Positions 9,683-18,278 of a stretch of DNA of 64,000 nucleotides are shown here, piece after piece. The position numbers were made by a program, and so were the translations under genes. Positions within the stretch are counted from its first letter, which is position 1. Each line of letters starts with the position of its first letter. The DNA is taken from positions 1 through 64,000 of the forward strand of contig JAFZRP010000013.1 of the NCBI GenBank assembly GCA_017619795.1, read 5' to 3'. Source of the stretch: Treponema sp. Its GTDB lineage: Bacteria; Spirochaetota; Spirochaetia; Treponematales; Treponemataceae. The notes beneath the pieces were generated by a model. The model was not told where the DNA came from and made no database searches. It was given only the letters and a program-made list of their open reading frames with translations.

Positions 9683-10924
9683 TTATTTCACTACAATCTG
9701 ACCATCACGTATTGAAGCAAACTTTGTGTAGCCCTGTTTTTCAAGCATATCAAACTGTGGTCCAGCTTTTTTAGCCTTTTTGATAATTGCCACACTGTAA
9801 TCCTTTCGTAAATCTTCAGCAAACTTTACAACCTGATCAAAAGAAACTGAATCCTCGTAAAGCAGTGCACATTTTTCCTTTTCATCTGGAATCTTAAAAC
9901 CATTATCAAGAAGAATACCACAGATTCGTTCAAAGCCAATAGAAAAACCTACAGCCGGAACATCCTGACCTGTAAACTTACCAACAAGATTATCATAACG
10001 TCCGCCGCCGCCAACAGCACCATTAAACTGAGAAGAAGCAATTTCAAATACAACACCAGTATAATATCCCTGTCCACGAACAAGATTAGGACAATATTCA
10101 ATCTTATATTTTCCACCGGCAATTTTTTCTACAGTCTGAATTATATATTTAAGATCATCACCAATAGAAGCATCTGCACATTTTGCAATAACAGAATCCA
10201 GACTTATTTTTTGACCGCCTGAAATAAAAGAAATAAGAGCATTTATTGCAGCTTCATCAAACTGTTTTTCTTTAAGCTCTGCTTCAATTCCTTCGGCACC
10301 GATTTTATCGAGCTTATCAAAGCTGATGCAGACTGAATCGAGCTGCTCCGGTGCAAAGCCCATATTCTGCAGCATATTTCTTAAGATTCTTCGGTCATTA
10401 ATATTTATGCAGAAATCCTTAAAACCAATATTGAGCATAGCTCTTGCAGTTACATCTATAAGCTCAACCTCTGCATTAGGAGAGCTGTCTCCAAAAATAT
10501 CAATATCGCACTGAACAAACTCACGTAATCTTCCCTTCTGAGGACGTTCTGCACGGAAAACACGGTCTGTCTGAATTACCTTAAAAGGAAACTGAAGTTC
10601 GTTTCTATTTGCCGCAAAAAATCTTGTAAGTGGCAGCGTAAGGTCATAGCGCAAGCCCATGTCTGAAAGAGCTTTTTCTTCTACAGGAGTCGCAGCAAGT
10701 GCTGAATCCAGCTTATCGCCGCGTTTAAGCACCTTAAAAATAAGATTCAGATTATCGCCGCCGTCAGACTTATCAAGGTTCTCTGCATCTTCAAGCATAG
10801 GAGTAGAAATACGTTCAAAGCCGCTTGATCTGTAAGTTTCCAGAATCTTTCCCTGAATATAGTCACGCAGTCTTTGCTCTGCCGGTAAAATGTCCCTCAT
10901 TCCTTTAAGTGCGTTTGTTTTCAT
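9683..10924 (-). CDS. hisS: Histidine-tRNA ligase
   Basis: Class II aminoacyl-tRNA synthetase that charges tRNA-His, 413 residues, near the bacterial norm of 420-430. Motifs visible: the N-terminal KGMRDILPAEQ, GLRYDLTLPLTRFFA, motif 2 VFRAERPQKGRLREFVQCDIDIFGD, the HisA-type motif RGQGYYTGVVFEI, GGGRYDNLVG and motif 3 VGFSIGFERI. A compact anticodon-binding domain ends the protein. The minus-strand Shine-Dalgarno GAGGA is 8 nt from the ATG at 10924. It is the first gene of a two-gene operon with the GH13 enzyme; repeat copy 2 lies just upstream. Confidence 0.97.
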   Translation of the reverse strand: MKTNALKGMRDILPAEQRLRDYIQGKILETYRSSGFERISTPMLEDAENLDKSDGGDNLNLIFKVLKRGDKLDSALAATPVEEKALSDMGLRYDLTLPLTRFFAANRNELQFPFKVIQTDRVFRAERPQKGRLREFVQCDIDIFGDSSPNAEVELIDVTARAMLNIGFKDFCININDRRILRNMLQNMGFAPEQLDSVCISFDKLDKIGAEGIEAELKEKQFDEAAINALISFISGGQKISLDSVIAKCADASIGDDLKYIIQTVEKIAGGKYKIEYCPNLVRGQGYYTGVVFEIASSQFNGAVGGGGRYDNLVGKFTGQDVPAVGFSIGFERICGILLDNGFKIPDEKEKCALLYEDSVSFDQVVKFAEDLRKDYSVAIIKKAKKAGPQFDMLEKQGYTKFASIRDGQIVVK

Positions 10925-10959
10925 ATTATTTTCCTCTGCAATATATTATGTATTTTTAC

Positions 10960-11165
10960 AAAAATCAGTTTTTTATACTTAAACTCAAAAAAATAGCTTC
11001 CGGTCAAGTTACGTCTTTCAAAACCGCAGGCTCGCCTGCTACACGCTGTTGTGCCTTGTAATTATATACGTTTGCCGCCAGAGCGGCAGCACAACAGAGT
11101 GTTTTTGAAAGCCGTCCCTTTCCCTCGCGCTATTTTTTTAGAATCTACTTCTAAAACTGATTTTT
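10960..11165 (-). repeat. Structured intergenic repeat, copy 2 (inverted)
   Basis: A 206-bp copy in reverse orientation between the divergent hisS and coaX genes. Terminal repeats AAAAATCAGTTTT (10960-10972) and AAAACTGATTTTT (11153-11165) pair perfectly over 13 bp. Read on the minus strand it has the same fold as copy 1 but with paired substitutions: CTGTTGTGC/GCACAACAG instead of CTGATGTGC/GCACATCAG, and hairpin GCAGGC-GA-GCCTGC instead of GCACGC-TA-GCGTGC. The conserved string CGTATATAATTACAAGGCAC is identical. It is upstream of both genes, which argues against a simple terminator role. Confidence 0.9.
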
Positions 11166-11185
11166 ATGTTAGCATTCATATTTTA

Positions 11186-11214
11186 TTGTTATAAAACTAT
11201 TTAAACTGTATAAT
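11186..11214 (+). promoter_or_regulatory. coaX promoter
   Basis: TTGTTA (11186-11191), 17-nt spacer, TATAAT (11209-11214), about 60 nt before the coaX ATG and just outside repeat copy 2. Confidence 0.6.
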
Positions 11215-11275
11215 ACTGAAAAATTCATATAAAAACAATAAAGATAAACTTTAATATTTTTGCAGGAACTTAATT

Positions 11276-12070
11276 ATGGTTTTAGTATTTGATATTGGCA
11301 ACACAAACATAAAGACAGCGGTTTTTGAAAACGATAAACTTCTTTACGAATGGCGCGTTTCTACTGACCTTAGACGAACCGGCGACGAATACTTTTCTAT
11401 GCTCCGATCTCTTTTTAATGATGCTAAAATCAGCTTTGCCGATATTGAACAGGTTGTTTTGAGCTCTGTAGTTCCAGCGCTCATTGGACCTTTTGTAATT
11501 GTTTCCCAGCATTTTTCTGGCAAAAAGCCACTTATAATCGGGCCGGACATTTACGACAAGCTTCCGGTAAAGGTTCCTGAAACCGGTGTTCATGAAATTG
11601 GTACAGATCTTCTCTGCGATGCTATTGAAGCCTGGTGCAGATACAAATCACCTTGTATAGTTGCAGATTTTGGAACAGCTCTTTCTTTTACTGCGGTAGA
11701 TAAAGACGGCAATATAGCTGGAGTTGCAATTGCACCTGGAATCAGGACAGCGTTCAACAGTCTTTTCAGCGGTACTGCTCAGATTCCTGCAATTCCACTC
11801 GAAATCCCGCCAACAAGCCTTGGTAAAAACACTACAGTTGCAGTTCAGGCAGGAATTGTTCTTGGCTACAAAGGACTCGTAGAATCTCTCATTAAAAATA
11901 TGAAAGAGGATATGGAAAAGGAAACCGGAACAAAAGCTTCTGACATAAAAGTTATTGCGACTGGTGGCTTGAACAGTATGCTCCAGCCAATTACAGATGT
12001 TTTTGATTTTGTTGATAAAGAGCTTACAATAAACGGCATGCTCCGAATAAGTAAGCTTATAAAGCAATAA
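11276..12070 (+). CDS. coaX: Type III pantothenate kinase
   Basis: Catalyses the first step of coenzyme A synthesis, pantothenate to 4'-phosphopantothenate. It is the CoaX type, which has an ASKHA fold and is unrelated to CoaA. The 264-residue protein has the phosphate motif DIGNTNIKTAVFE (5-17), the central GTDLLCDAIEAW with the catalytic Asp, and VADFGTALSFTAVDKDGNIAGVAIAPGI. The start has AGGAAC upstream. It converges on the RNase II/R-type gene with an 11-bp gap. Confidence 0.95.
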   Translation: MVLVFDIGNTNIKTAVFENDKLLYEWRVSTDLRRTGDEYFSMLRSLFNDAKISFADIEQVVLSSVVPALIGPFVIVSQHFSGKKPLIIGPDIYDKLPVKVPETGVHEIGTDLLCDAIEAWCRYKSPCIVADFGTALSFTAVDKDGNIAGVAIAPGIRTAFNSLFSGTAQIPAIPLEIPPTSLGKNTTVAVQAGIVLGYKGLVESLIKNMKEDMEKETGTKASDIKVIATGGLNSMLQPITDVFDFVDKELTINGMLRISKLIKQ

Positions 12071-12081
12071 TCCAGACTTTA

Positions 12082-13992
12082 TCAGCTTTGAAGCTGAAAG
12101 TTTACATTCTGCTTTACAATATCAATTTCTCCAACCTTCAGCTTTACCGAATCATTCAGTTTTATTCCAGAGCAGCCTTTTAATGTTGTCTGCATATCTA
12201 ATTCCGGAATCAAAAACAGAGTATCGCTTCCACGGCGGTCAATGCAAAAGCCTTCGAAAATCAAGTCTGGATTCTGTGTAAGATAAACTAGCTTCCAGTG
12301 CATTTCGCTTAAGCGAGAAACCTGTCTTGCAGCAATACTTGCGGCATCTCCGGCAGCAACCCGTTCAAGCATCTCATCCTTTGGTAAAGGTCGTTTGCCT
12401 TCAATAAAGGCTCGCAGCTGTTGATGCGAAATTAAATCTCCATAACGGCGGAGAGGCGAAGTAACCTGGCTGTAAAAACTTAAACCAAGTCCTGCATGTG
12501 GAGCCGGTGTAATTCCAACAGAACGCTTTCGCATACATTTTACTCTTGCGAACTGCCCTGCCCAACCGTCCGGCAGATTATCCGGGAAATCTGGGGCTTC
12601 CTGGCTTACATACATAAATGGCAGCTGATTCTTAAAGGCAAAGCGTGCCGCACCTTCTCCAGCCATAACCATAAGCTCTGCAATCATATCATTAGATTCA
12701 TAGCGGACTTCCGGTTGAACAGTTACCTTCTTTGTTTCTTTATCTACACTGATGTTTACTTCCGGCATTTGAATTGTAACGGCGCCATTGGCTTCTCGGC
12801 GAGCCTTGTTCTTTCTTGCAATTTCAAAAAGAGGCTTTAATTCTGGAGTTTCCTTTTGTTCTTCGGCAGTCTGATATGTAAGGCGTTTTACATTCACGCG
12901 TGTTTTTAATACTTCGCATTCTTCAATCTGACTGTTTTCATCAAGCTTTAATCTGAAGGATAAAGCACTCGAAGGATTTTTTAAACCAAGCGCATAATCT
13001 TCAAGGCAGCTTTCTGCAAGCATACGTGAAGCACCCTCTGGAATATAAAGTGTTGTACCTCGTCCTCGGGCGGCAATGTCTATTGTAGAATCAGGAGCAA
13101 CTGAGCTTGCAGGATCTGCAATATGGACCCAAAGATATTCACCGTCAAAAGCTACGGCATCATCAGGGTCGGTAGAATGCTCGCTGTCTATTGCATAAGC
13201 AACTCCAGGCACTTCTACACGCTCTTCCTCCGGCATTGGGCCAAGCTGTTCCTTTGCAGAATCAAAGCTAAAGCCGTAACGTGTTGGATAAGGATTCTTT
13301 GTAAAATCCCAGATGCCGGTTTCTATTAAAAGCTTATGTGCCTTTTCAATATCCTGCTTTATTCCGGCATCCTGCAAAACCTTAGATTTATCTGTTTTAG
13401 AAAGTGCAAATGCTTCTACCTCTCCCATAAACTTTGCATCATCAGGGAGATTAAGCTCACGTTTTTTTAAGCGTTCAATAAAAGCATTTCTTATTTCTGC
13501 TTCGTGTTCCTTTTCGTAATTCTTTTTATTTATTGCTTCAATTTCCTGCTGATTGCGAGGAATAAACATAATTCCGGCATCTGCCTGCTGTACCGGTTCC
13601 GTATAAAGTGAAAACTCAACTGATTTTACAAGTGCTGAATAAAAGGCCCAGGCTGTATCTGCTTCAAAACCGCCAAGCGTATATTCAGCAAGCTCCGAAA
13701 GCGAAATTGGAGACGTTGCAGTGGAATCATCGCTTTGTAAAAGCTCGTATGTTTCTTTAATCTGTGCAGAAAAATCGTTTTCAGCTTTTTCCAGAACTTT
13801 TTCCAGAGAAGAAACAGGACCTTCGTGTAATAATGTAAAATCCTTTTCGCGAACCTTTTGTTCACCGAAAACAGCTTTTTTTCCTGTTGGAGTTGCCGGT
13901 TGTGTACAGAATCTTATTAAATATTTATCGCCGTCACGATCAAAAATAACCGCAGGCTGGTTTTTATACAGGACAAGTGAGTTTTTATTCAT
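12082..13992 (-). CDS. RNase II/R-family 3'-5' exoribonuclease (RNB domain)
   Basis: Degrades RNA processively from the 3' end. The open frame reaches 14034, but that codon lies inside the terminator of the upstream gene, so ATG 13992 (MNKNSLVLYK, 636 aa) is preferred; it has no clear Shine-Dalgarno. A divergent N-terminal region of about 270 residues precedes the RNB domain. The catalytic cluster is intact: DSEHSTDPDDAVAFD (metal-binding Asp residues), then YIPEGASRMLAESCLEDYALGL. The family signature SPLRRYGDLISHQQL is near residue 525. A short beta-rich C-terminus follows but no long basic S1 tail, so it is closer to RNase II-like relatives than to typical RNase R. Confidence 0.85.
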   Translation of the reverse strand: MNKNSLVLYKNQPAVIFDRDGDKYLIRFCTQPATPTGKKAVFGEQKVREKDFTLLHEGPVSSLEKVLEKAENDFSAQIKETYELLQSDDSTATSPISLSELAEYTLGGFEADTAWAFYSALVKSVEFSLYTEPVQQADAGIMFIPRNQQEIEAINKKNYEKEHEAEIRNAFIERLKKRELNLPDDAKFMGEVEAFALSKTDKSKVLQDAGIKQDIEKAHKLLIETGIWDFTKNPYPTRYGFSFDSAKEQLGPMPEEERVEVPGVAYAIDSEHSTDPDDAVAFDGEYLWVHIADPASSVAPDSTIDIAARGRGTTLYIPEGASRMLAESCLEDYALGLKNPSSALSFRLKLDENSQIEECEVLKTRVNVKRLTYQTAEEQKETPELKPLFEIARKNKARREANGAVTIQMPEVNISVDKETKKVTVQPEVRYESNDMIAELMVMAGEGAARFAFKNQLPFMYVSQEAPDFPDNLPDGWAGQFARVKCMRKRSVGITPAPHAGLGLSFYSQVTSPLRRYGDLISHQQLRAFIEGKRPLPKDEMLERVAAGDAASIAARQVSRLSEMHWKLVYLTQNPDLIFEGFCIDRRGSDTLFLIPELDMQTTLKGCSGIKLNDSVKLKVGEIDIVKQNVNFQLQS

Positions 13993-14021
13993 AATGTGTG
14001 AGTGTATCAGAAAAAAAGAAT

Positions 14022-14060
14022 AAAAAAAAGGCATTGCAGTAAAAAACGTGCAATGCCTTT
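14022..14060 (-). terminator. Intrinsic terminator of the UgpC/MsmK-type gene
   Basis: On the minus strand a 12-bp perfect stem AAAGGCATTGCA / TGCAATGCCTTT (14060-14049 with 14038-14027) and a 10-nt loop are followed by a run of U from the A-tract at 14022-14029. It lies 26 nt after the stop at 14086. Confidence 0.9.
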
Positions 14061-14085
14061 TGAATTAAGAGATTATCTCTCTAAA

Positions 14086-15216
14086 TTACCACTTCTTCTC
14101 GATCATATCACAGATGTTCAACTCTTCTGGAGCATCTGGTTTGATTTCAAAGAACTTAGCTTTAGCCATGTTAGGAACAACGTTAACTGTGTCGCCCAAG
14201 CGGAAGTCAGCAGTAGCAGTTGTCTTAGCGATGATGCTCTGTCCCTTGTTAGAGATAAGATAAAGATGTGTTTCAGCACCAAGTGGTTCCTTGTTAGTAA
14301 TCTTCATCTGCATATCATCTTTAGCAGCTGGTTTTTCAACATAAGTAAGGTCTTCAGGACGAATACCGAATGTAACTTCTTTACCAACAAAAGCTTTAAG
14401 AGCCTTAGCCTGCTCTTCTGTTGGGTTGATTTCGAAAGAACCTTCGTCACAAACAATTGCACCATTCTTCTCGAGAACGCGAACTGTAAGGAAGTTCATT
14501 GGAGGTGTTCCGATAAATCCAGCAACGAACTTGTTGATTGGATAGTTGTAAAGATACAATGGAGCACCAATCTGCTGAATAATACCGTCTTTCATAACAA
14601 CGATCTTTGTACCGAGAGTCATAGCTTCGATCTGGTCGTGTGTTACGTAAATCATTGTAGCCTGAAGTCTGTTGTGAAGTGCAGCAAGCTCAGAACGCAT
14701 TGTTACACGGAGCTTAGCATCAAGGTTAGAAAGTGGTTCGTCGAACAAGAATACTTTTGGTTCACGAACGATAGCACGTCCTACTGCAACACGCTGTCTC
14801 TGTCCACCAGAAAGAGCCTTTGGCTTTCTGTCGAGATAAATTGTAAGGTCAAGCTGTTTAGCAGCTTCGCGAACACGGCGGTCAATTTCAGCCTTGTCCA
14901 TCTTACGAATCTTCAATCCGAATGCCATGTTATCATAAACAGTCATATGTGGATAAAGAGCGTAGTTCTGGAATACCATGGCGATATCACGATCCTTTGG
15001 AGGAACATCGTTCATTTCGATTCCATCGATGAAGAGCTTACCTTCAGTAATATCTTCAAGACCAGCGATCATACGGAGAGTTGTTGACTTACCGCATCCA
15101 GAAGGACCTACGAATACGCAGAATTCCTTGTCTTCAATTGTGATATTAGCGTTGCTTACAGCACGAACACCGCCGTCGTAAACCTTGCCAATACCTTTAA
15201 GTTCTACTTTTGCCAT
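14086..15216 (-). CDS. ugpC: UgpC/MsmK-type ATPase of carbohydrate ABC importers
   Basis: Energises one or more sugar ABC importers from the cytoplasmic face. The 376-residue protein has Walker A GPSGCGKST (37-45), signature LSGGQRQ (135-141), Walker B VFLFDEP (155-161) and the switch His in YVTHDQIEAM. The C-terminal 140 residues form the TOBE/regulatory domain typical of MalK, UgpC and MsmK. No permease or binding-protein genes are adjacent, so it probably serves several importers encoded elsewhere, as MsmK does. It is monocistronic: it has its own promoter (15268-15296), a strong AGGAGG, and a terminator at 14022-14060. Confidence 0.93.
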   Translation of the reverse strand: MAKVELKGIGKVYDGGVRAVSNANITIEDKEFCVFVGPSGCGKSTTLRMIAGLEDITEGKLFIDGIEMNDVPPKDRDIAMVFQNYALYPHMTVYDNMAFGLKIRKMDKAEIDRRVREAAKQLDLTIYLDRKPKALSGGQRQRVAVGRAIVREPKVFLFDEPLSNLDAKLRVTMRSELAALHNRLQATMIYVTHDQIEAMTLGTKIVVMKDGIIQQIGAPLYLYNYPINKFVAGFIGTPPMNFLTVRVLEKNGAIVCDEGSFEINPTEEQAKALKAFVGKEVTFGIRPEDLTYVEKPAAKDDMQMKITNKEPLGAETHLYLISNKGQSIIAKTTATADFRLGDTVNVVPNMAKAKFFEIKPDAPEELNICDMIEKKW

Positions 15217-15238
15217 TTATTTGGCCTCCTGAGTTTTT

Positions 15239-15296
15239 ACCCAACTCTGGGTTATATTATTATTACTATTTTACGATAGTATTGCTGATAAGTCAA
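15239..15296 (-). promoter_or_regulatory. Promoter and leader hairpin of the UgpC/MsmK-type gene
   Basis: On the minus strand TTGACT (15296-15291), 17-nt spacer, TAAAAT (15273-15268). A small hairpin ACCCA-GAGT-TGGGT (15252-15239) follows in the leader, just before AGGAGG. It could be an operator or mRNA-stabilising element. Confidence 0.65.
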
Positions 15297-15321
15297 CCAT
15301 AGAATAGGTTTAACGCTCAAA

Positions 15322-17121
15322 TTACTGATTCAATTTCATCGGGCGGTCGAGAGGCCAGAAGCGGAACATCGGTTTACCGATAATCAGCTTGCGGTGAACA
15401 TACTGAGGTGCCATGAGTGAATCATATTCTACTGACATTGAGTCAGCTTTTGTGAGCGGAACCTGTTCATAATCATTTGCATGACGCAAATCATGTGAGT
15501 TGAATCTGTTGTCGCCCATCATAAAATAGCAGTTTTCAGGGATATACTGAGGATTTCCGTTTTCATCATCAGCAGGGAATACCGGCATATTGCGTACATC
15601 GAGTAAGCCGCGGATATACCAGTCGATTAAAGCAGCATTGTTCATATTATCTGTAAGAACATTATCTTCACCGAGCGAGGCATCAAAGCCTTTGCACATA
15701 AGCTCTGCGTAGCGAACTGCAAGATTTCCAAAATAAAGCTTACACATAATATTGAGTCTGTAATTAGCTTCAGCATACATATCGCGGGCAGTTTTTTTGG
15801 CAGGAATCCAGCTTGTCATAAAGTCTGTAAACCATTCACTTCCGCCTTCCTTGCTCAAAATGTTTGAAGCAATTTCTGAAACATCCCTGAACAAATCATA
15901 TTCGCTTAAGGATGGTGCTTTAAAGGTTCCTTTTTTAGAACCGTACTTAGCAACAAGCTCATTCATCTTAATGCAGAGCTCCTGAACCTGGAACTCAGTT
16001 ACATCAAGATCAAGATTTCTTCTTTCCTCTTCAAAATCAAGCATGTTCTGATACTGAGTTTTTGCAGATGGAAGAACCTGCTTTAAGTTCATAAGGTTTC
16101 CTTTTCTATCATTATGCTGCTGAACAATAGCAAGAGGGAAATACTGAACCTTTGGAAGTATATCTTTATTTACAGCTGTCAAATCCCAGCAGGCATATTT
16201 ATTGTCTTCTGCTACAGGTGTAAATACATCATTATTCTTTGTTCGCCTGTACAAGGTACCGTCCTGCATTACAAGCTGTTCTCCAGGCTCACCGCAGATT
16301 CTCTTTACAAGCGGATCATATTTTGGATTTCCGTCCTCGTCCTTGTTCAAATCTACAGCCATAATTGTAAGCATATAAACAAGCTGACTTGTAACTGTCT
16401 TTACTTCAGATTTTCTGTCCATTTTATAATGAGGATTTCTAAGGACAACAATTTCACCGCGTTTGTATTTTGCAACGTCGCCAAAACCAATATTTGTAAG
16501 CGGGAACTTCGGACCACAGGTAATTTTAGAAACAGCTACCCTATCCTTTACAACAAGGTTTGGAACCATAGATTCAGAAGGAATTACATAAAGCTGCAAA
16601 AGGAAAATCTGAATCAGAAGAACCATAAATACAGCCTGTACAAGAGCGTCAATCCAGTCTACAACTTCAAAAGCAACTCTTTTTCCACCGTGCAGCTTAA
16701 TTTTCTTAGGTTTAATTGACCAGCTTTCGGTAAAGGTAGGAAAACGCTTATCACTCATATAAGAAGAAAGAATCAAGGAACAGGCGAAAATCACAATCCA
16801 GAGAATTACAGAGATAATATCGTACCACATTGCAGTTCCTGTTTTTCCTGCACGTCTAAGAATAAAGGCAAGAAAATCTACAATAGGAAGATATTGAACA
16901 AGCTTAAGCGCACCATAACCCTTTGAGCCATCGGTTTTTCGCAGCATCTTAAAATACACAAACCATACTGTAATTGCAGTAAAGACAACAGAAACAGGGA
17001 ATGCTAAAAGAGAAATGTCACCGTGAAAGCTTAAGGAAACAAGTGAAAACAGGATTGCAGAAGCAAGCTGTACATAAATATAGATAGTAAATCTTTTTAA
17101 GTCTTTATTTTCATTTTTCAT
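15322..17121 (-). CDS. lepB: Signal peptidase I with long N-terminus and large internal insertion
   Basis: Cleaves signal peptides from exported proteins; inner membrane, active site outside. Catalytic Ser is S184 in VIPSESMVPNL, the general-base Lys is K273 in LVKRICGEPGEQL, and the conserved MMGDNRFNSHDLRH starts at 534. At 599 residues it is almost twice the E. coli length (324 aa). Residues 1-180 carry several hydrophobic segments (about 12-32, 40-58, 100-120, 160-180). About 220 residues (300-520), partly helical and charged, are inserted between the Lys motif and the GDN motif. It starts 2 nt after tatD stops, so it is an operon partner; no Shine-Dalgarno is seen, but TATACT lies 6 nt before the ATG. 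Confidence 0.93.
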   Translation of the reverse strand: MKNENKDLKRFTIYIYVQLASAILFSLVSLSFHGDISLLAFPVSVVFTAITVWFVYFKMLRKTDGSKGYGALKLVQYLPIVDFLAFILRRAGKTGTAMWYDIISVILWIVIFACSLILSSYMSDKRFPTFTESWSIKPKKIKLHGGKRVAFEVVDWIDALVQAVFMVLLIQIFLLQLYVIPSESMVPNLVVKDRVAVSKITCGPKFPLTNIGFGDVAKYKRGEIVVLRNPHYKMDRKSEVKTVTSQLVYMLTIMAVDLNKDEDGNPKYDPLVKRICGEPGEQLVMQDGTLYRRTKNNDVFTPVAEDNKYACWDLTAVNKDILPKVQYFPLAIVQQHNDRKGNLMNLKQVLPSAKTQYQNMLDFEEERRNLDLDVTEFQVQELCIKMNELVAKYGSKKGTFKAPSLSEYDLFRDVSEIASNILSKEGGSEWFTDFMTSWIPAKKTARDMYAEANYRLNIMCKLYFGNLAVRYAELMCKGFDASLGEDNVLTDNMNNAALIDWYIRGLLDVRNMPVFPADDENGNPQYIPENCYFMMGDNRFNSHDLRHANDYEQVPLTKADSMSVEYDSLMAPQYVHRKLIIGKPMFRFWPLDRPMKLNQ

Positions 17122-17123
17122 AT

Positions 17124-17942
17124 TTACAGTATACCAAAATTAAAAGGCTTTGGGTACATAAAAAGAATAAGAAAGTTCTTATATAGCTGATTCTGGAACT
17201 GTTCAAAGCTTTCGCAATCCTTTCGGAGGGAAAAGGCAGCTTTGTAAATATCTTTTATTTCGGAAACATATGTTCTCTGCTGATTTTTAAGGAACTGGAA
17301 CGGAGCATCTGTTTCGCATAAAAGCCTTTCCAAAGGTAGCTCGTTCATACACGCAATTGTCTTTTTATTGTTGTTCATAAGCTGCTTTCCAAAGCTGAAG
17401 TATGCATTTATTCCCCGCCTGCACAAGGAAAGAGCTTCTACAGGAGTTCCCATAAAAGAATGAAATAAAACAGCCGGAAGCTTTTTTAATTGCTTTGAAT
17501 ATTCAAAAAGCTTTTCGTTTGCTTTACGGCAGTGTACTACCAGAGGAAGGTTTGCAGAGGTTGCAAGCTCCAGCTGTATATTCCACATTTTCTCCTGAAG
17601 TGTCGCATTTGATTTAAACTCTTCTGTAAAATAATCAAAGCCTGCCTCACCAATTGCTGAAACTTCTTTATTTTGAATAAGCTTTTCCAAAAATGCTGCA
17701 TTCTTTTCTATATCAATAAAACCTGCACTCTGCGGATGCATACCAAATGCCTGAATAAGGTGCTCTTTTTCCGGTGCAGTATTTTGTGTTTCCCATTCTT
17801 CAATTGAATGAGCCGTAGTACAACCGTACCAATTATCAGCAATATTTGAGTAATCAAAACACAAATCGTGCTTGCAGTCGGAATAATGAAAATGAGCATC
17901 ACAATAGCAATTTTGCAAGTTTTTATCATTTTTTTCTAACAT
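17124..17942 (-). CDS. tatD: TatD-family metal-dependent hydrolase
   Basis: Putative metal-dependent DNase or hydrolase of the TatD amidohydrolase-like family, 272 residues, cytoplasmic. Metal-binding motifs are in order: CDAHFHYSD (HxH), FGMHPQSAGF, AIGEAGFDYF (bridging Glu), LVVHCRKA, LFHSFMGTP and CETDAPF (Asp). The loops are shorter and some positions less typical than in E. coli TatD, so the substrate is open. TATAAT lies 7 nt before the ATG and no Shine-Dalgarno is seen, which suggests a leaderless mRNA. It is followed after 2 nt by lepB. Confidence 0.85.
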   Translation of the reverse strand: MLEKNDKNLQNCYCDAHFHYSDCKHDLCFDYSNIADNWYGCTTAHSIEEWETQNTAPEKEHLIQAFGMHPQSAGFIDIEKNAAFLEKLIQNKEVSAIGEAGFDYFTEEFKSNATLQEKMWNIQLELATSANLPLVVHCRKANEKLFEYSKQLKKLPAVLFHSFMGTPVEALSLCRRGINAYFSFGKQLMNNNKKTIACMNELPLERLLCETDAPFQFLKNQQRTYVSEIKDIYKAAFSLRKDCESFEQFQNQLYKNFLILFMYPKPFNFGIL

Positions 17943-17949
17943 ATTTTCT

Positions 17950-17978
17950 ATTATATCCGAAAATATGAGTAATGTGAT
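17950..17978 (-). promoter_or_regulatory. Putative leaderless promoter of tatD-lepB
   Basis: On the minus strand ATCACA (17978-17973), 17-nt spacer, TATAAT (17955-17950). The -10 ends 7 nt before the ATG at 17942, so transcription should start at or next to the start codon. Confidence 0.55.
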
Positions 17979-18022
17979 ATTTTCACTAAAAAAAGATTAT
18001 CATTTTTGAAGGGGAATAAAAA

Positions 18023-18238
18023 ATGAAAAGCTACACATTGAAAAGTATTGGAAAAAACACAGACTATATGACCGTTGTTCGCGAAATGGAAGACGGCTTC
18101 GTTGTTAAAATTGTAAGAGATTTGGACGGCTACGAAGATATTAAAACAGACTATATCAGCAAGGAATTATTCGACAGCTGTATCCGTACAGGCTATCTTA
18201 CAGAAATCAAAGAAAAGGTTGCTGTAGTAGCAGAATAA
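18023..18238 (+). CDS. Small acidic protein of unknown function
   Basis: A 71-residue protein (MKSYTLKSIGKNTDYMTVVR...) with a good AAGGGG 9 nt before the ATG. No family is recognised. It has no signal peptide, membrane segment or Cys pairs. Predicted content is two or three beta strands (DYMTVVREMEDGFVVKIVRDL) followed by a helix, resembling a small compact alpha/beta domain. It is divergent from tatD and convergent with miaA, whose end shares the hairpin at 18247-18278. Codon use matches the neighbours, so it is probably a real gene. Confidence 0.75.
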   Translation: MKSYTLKSIGKNTDYMTVVREMEDGFVVKIVRDLDGYEDIKTDYISKELFDSCIRTGYLTEIKEKVAVVAE

Positions 18239-18246
18239 CACTTAAG

Positions 18247-18278
18247 CTACGGTGGTTCGACCAGTTCAGCCACCGTAG
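18247..18278. terminator. Hairpin at the convergent ends of the small gene and miaA
   Basis: CTACGGTGG (18247-18255) and CCACCGTAG (18270-18278) form a perfect 9-bp stem with a 14-nt loop. One arm codes for the last residues of MiaA. No T-run follows on either strand, so it may act as a 3' mRNA barrier or a factor-assisted terminator. Confidence 0.45.

Noticed and set aside
12080-12095. TCAGCTT-TG-AAGCTGA hairpin between coaX and the RNase gene as a terminator
   Set aside because: The 2-nt loop is sterically poor and neither side has a T-run.
13993-14034. N-terminal extension of the RNase II/R gene
   Set aside because: Falls within the intrinsic terminator of the upstream gene.
14002-15087. 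Plus-strand ORF of 361 codons
   Set aside because: It lies entirely opposite the well-supported UgpC/MsmK gene and its terminator; Cys/Ser/Phe-rich nonsense composition with no family features.
16114-16719. Plus-strand ORF of 201 codons
   Set aside because: Shadow of lepB on the other strand.
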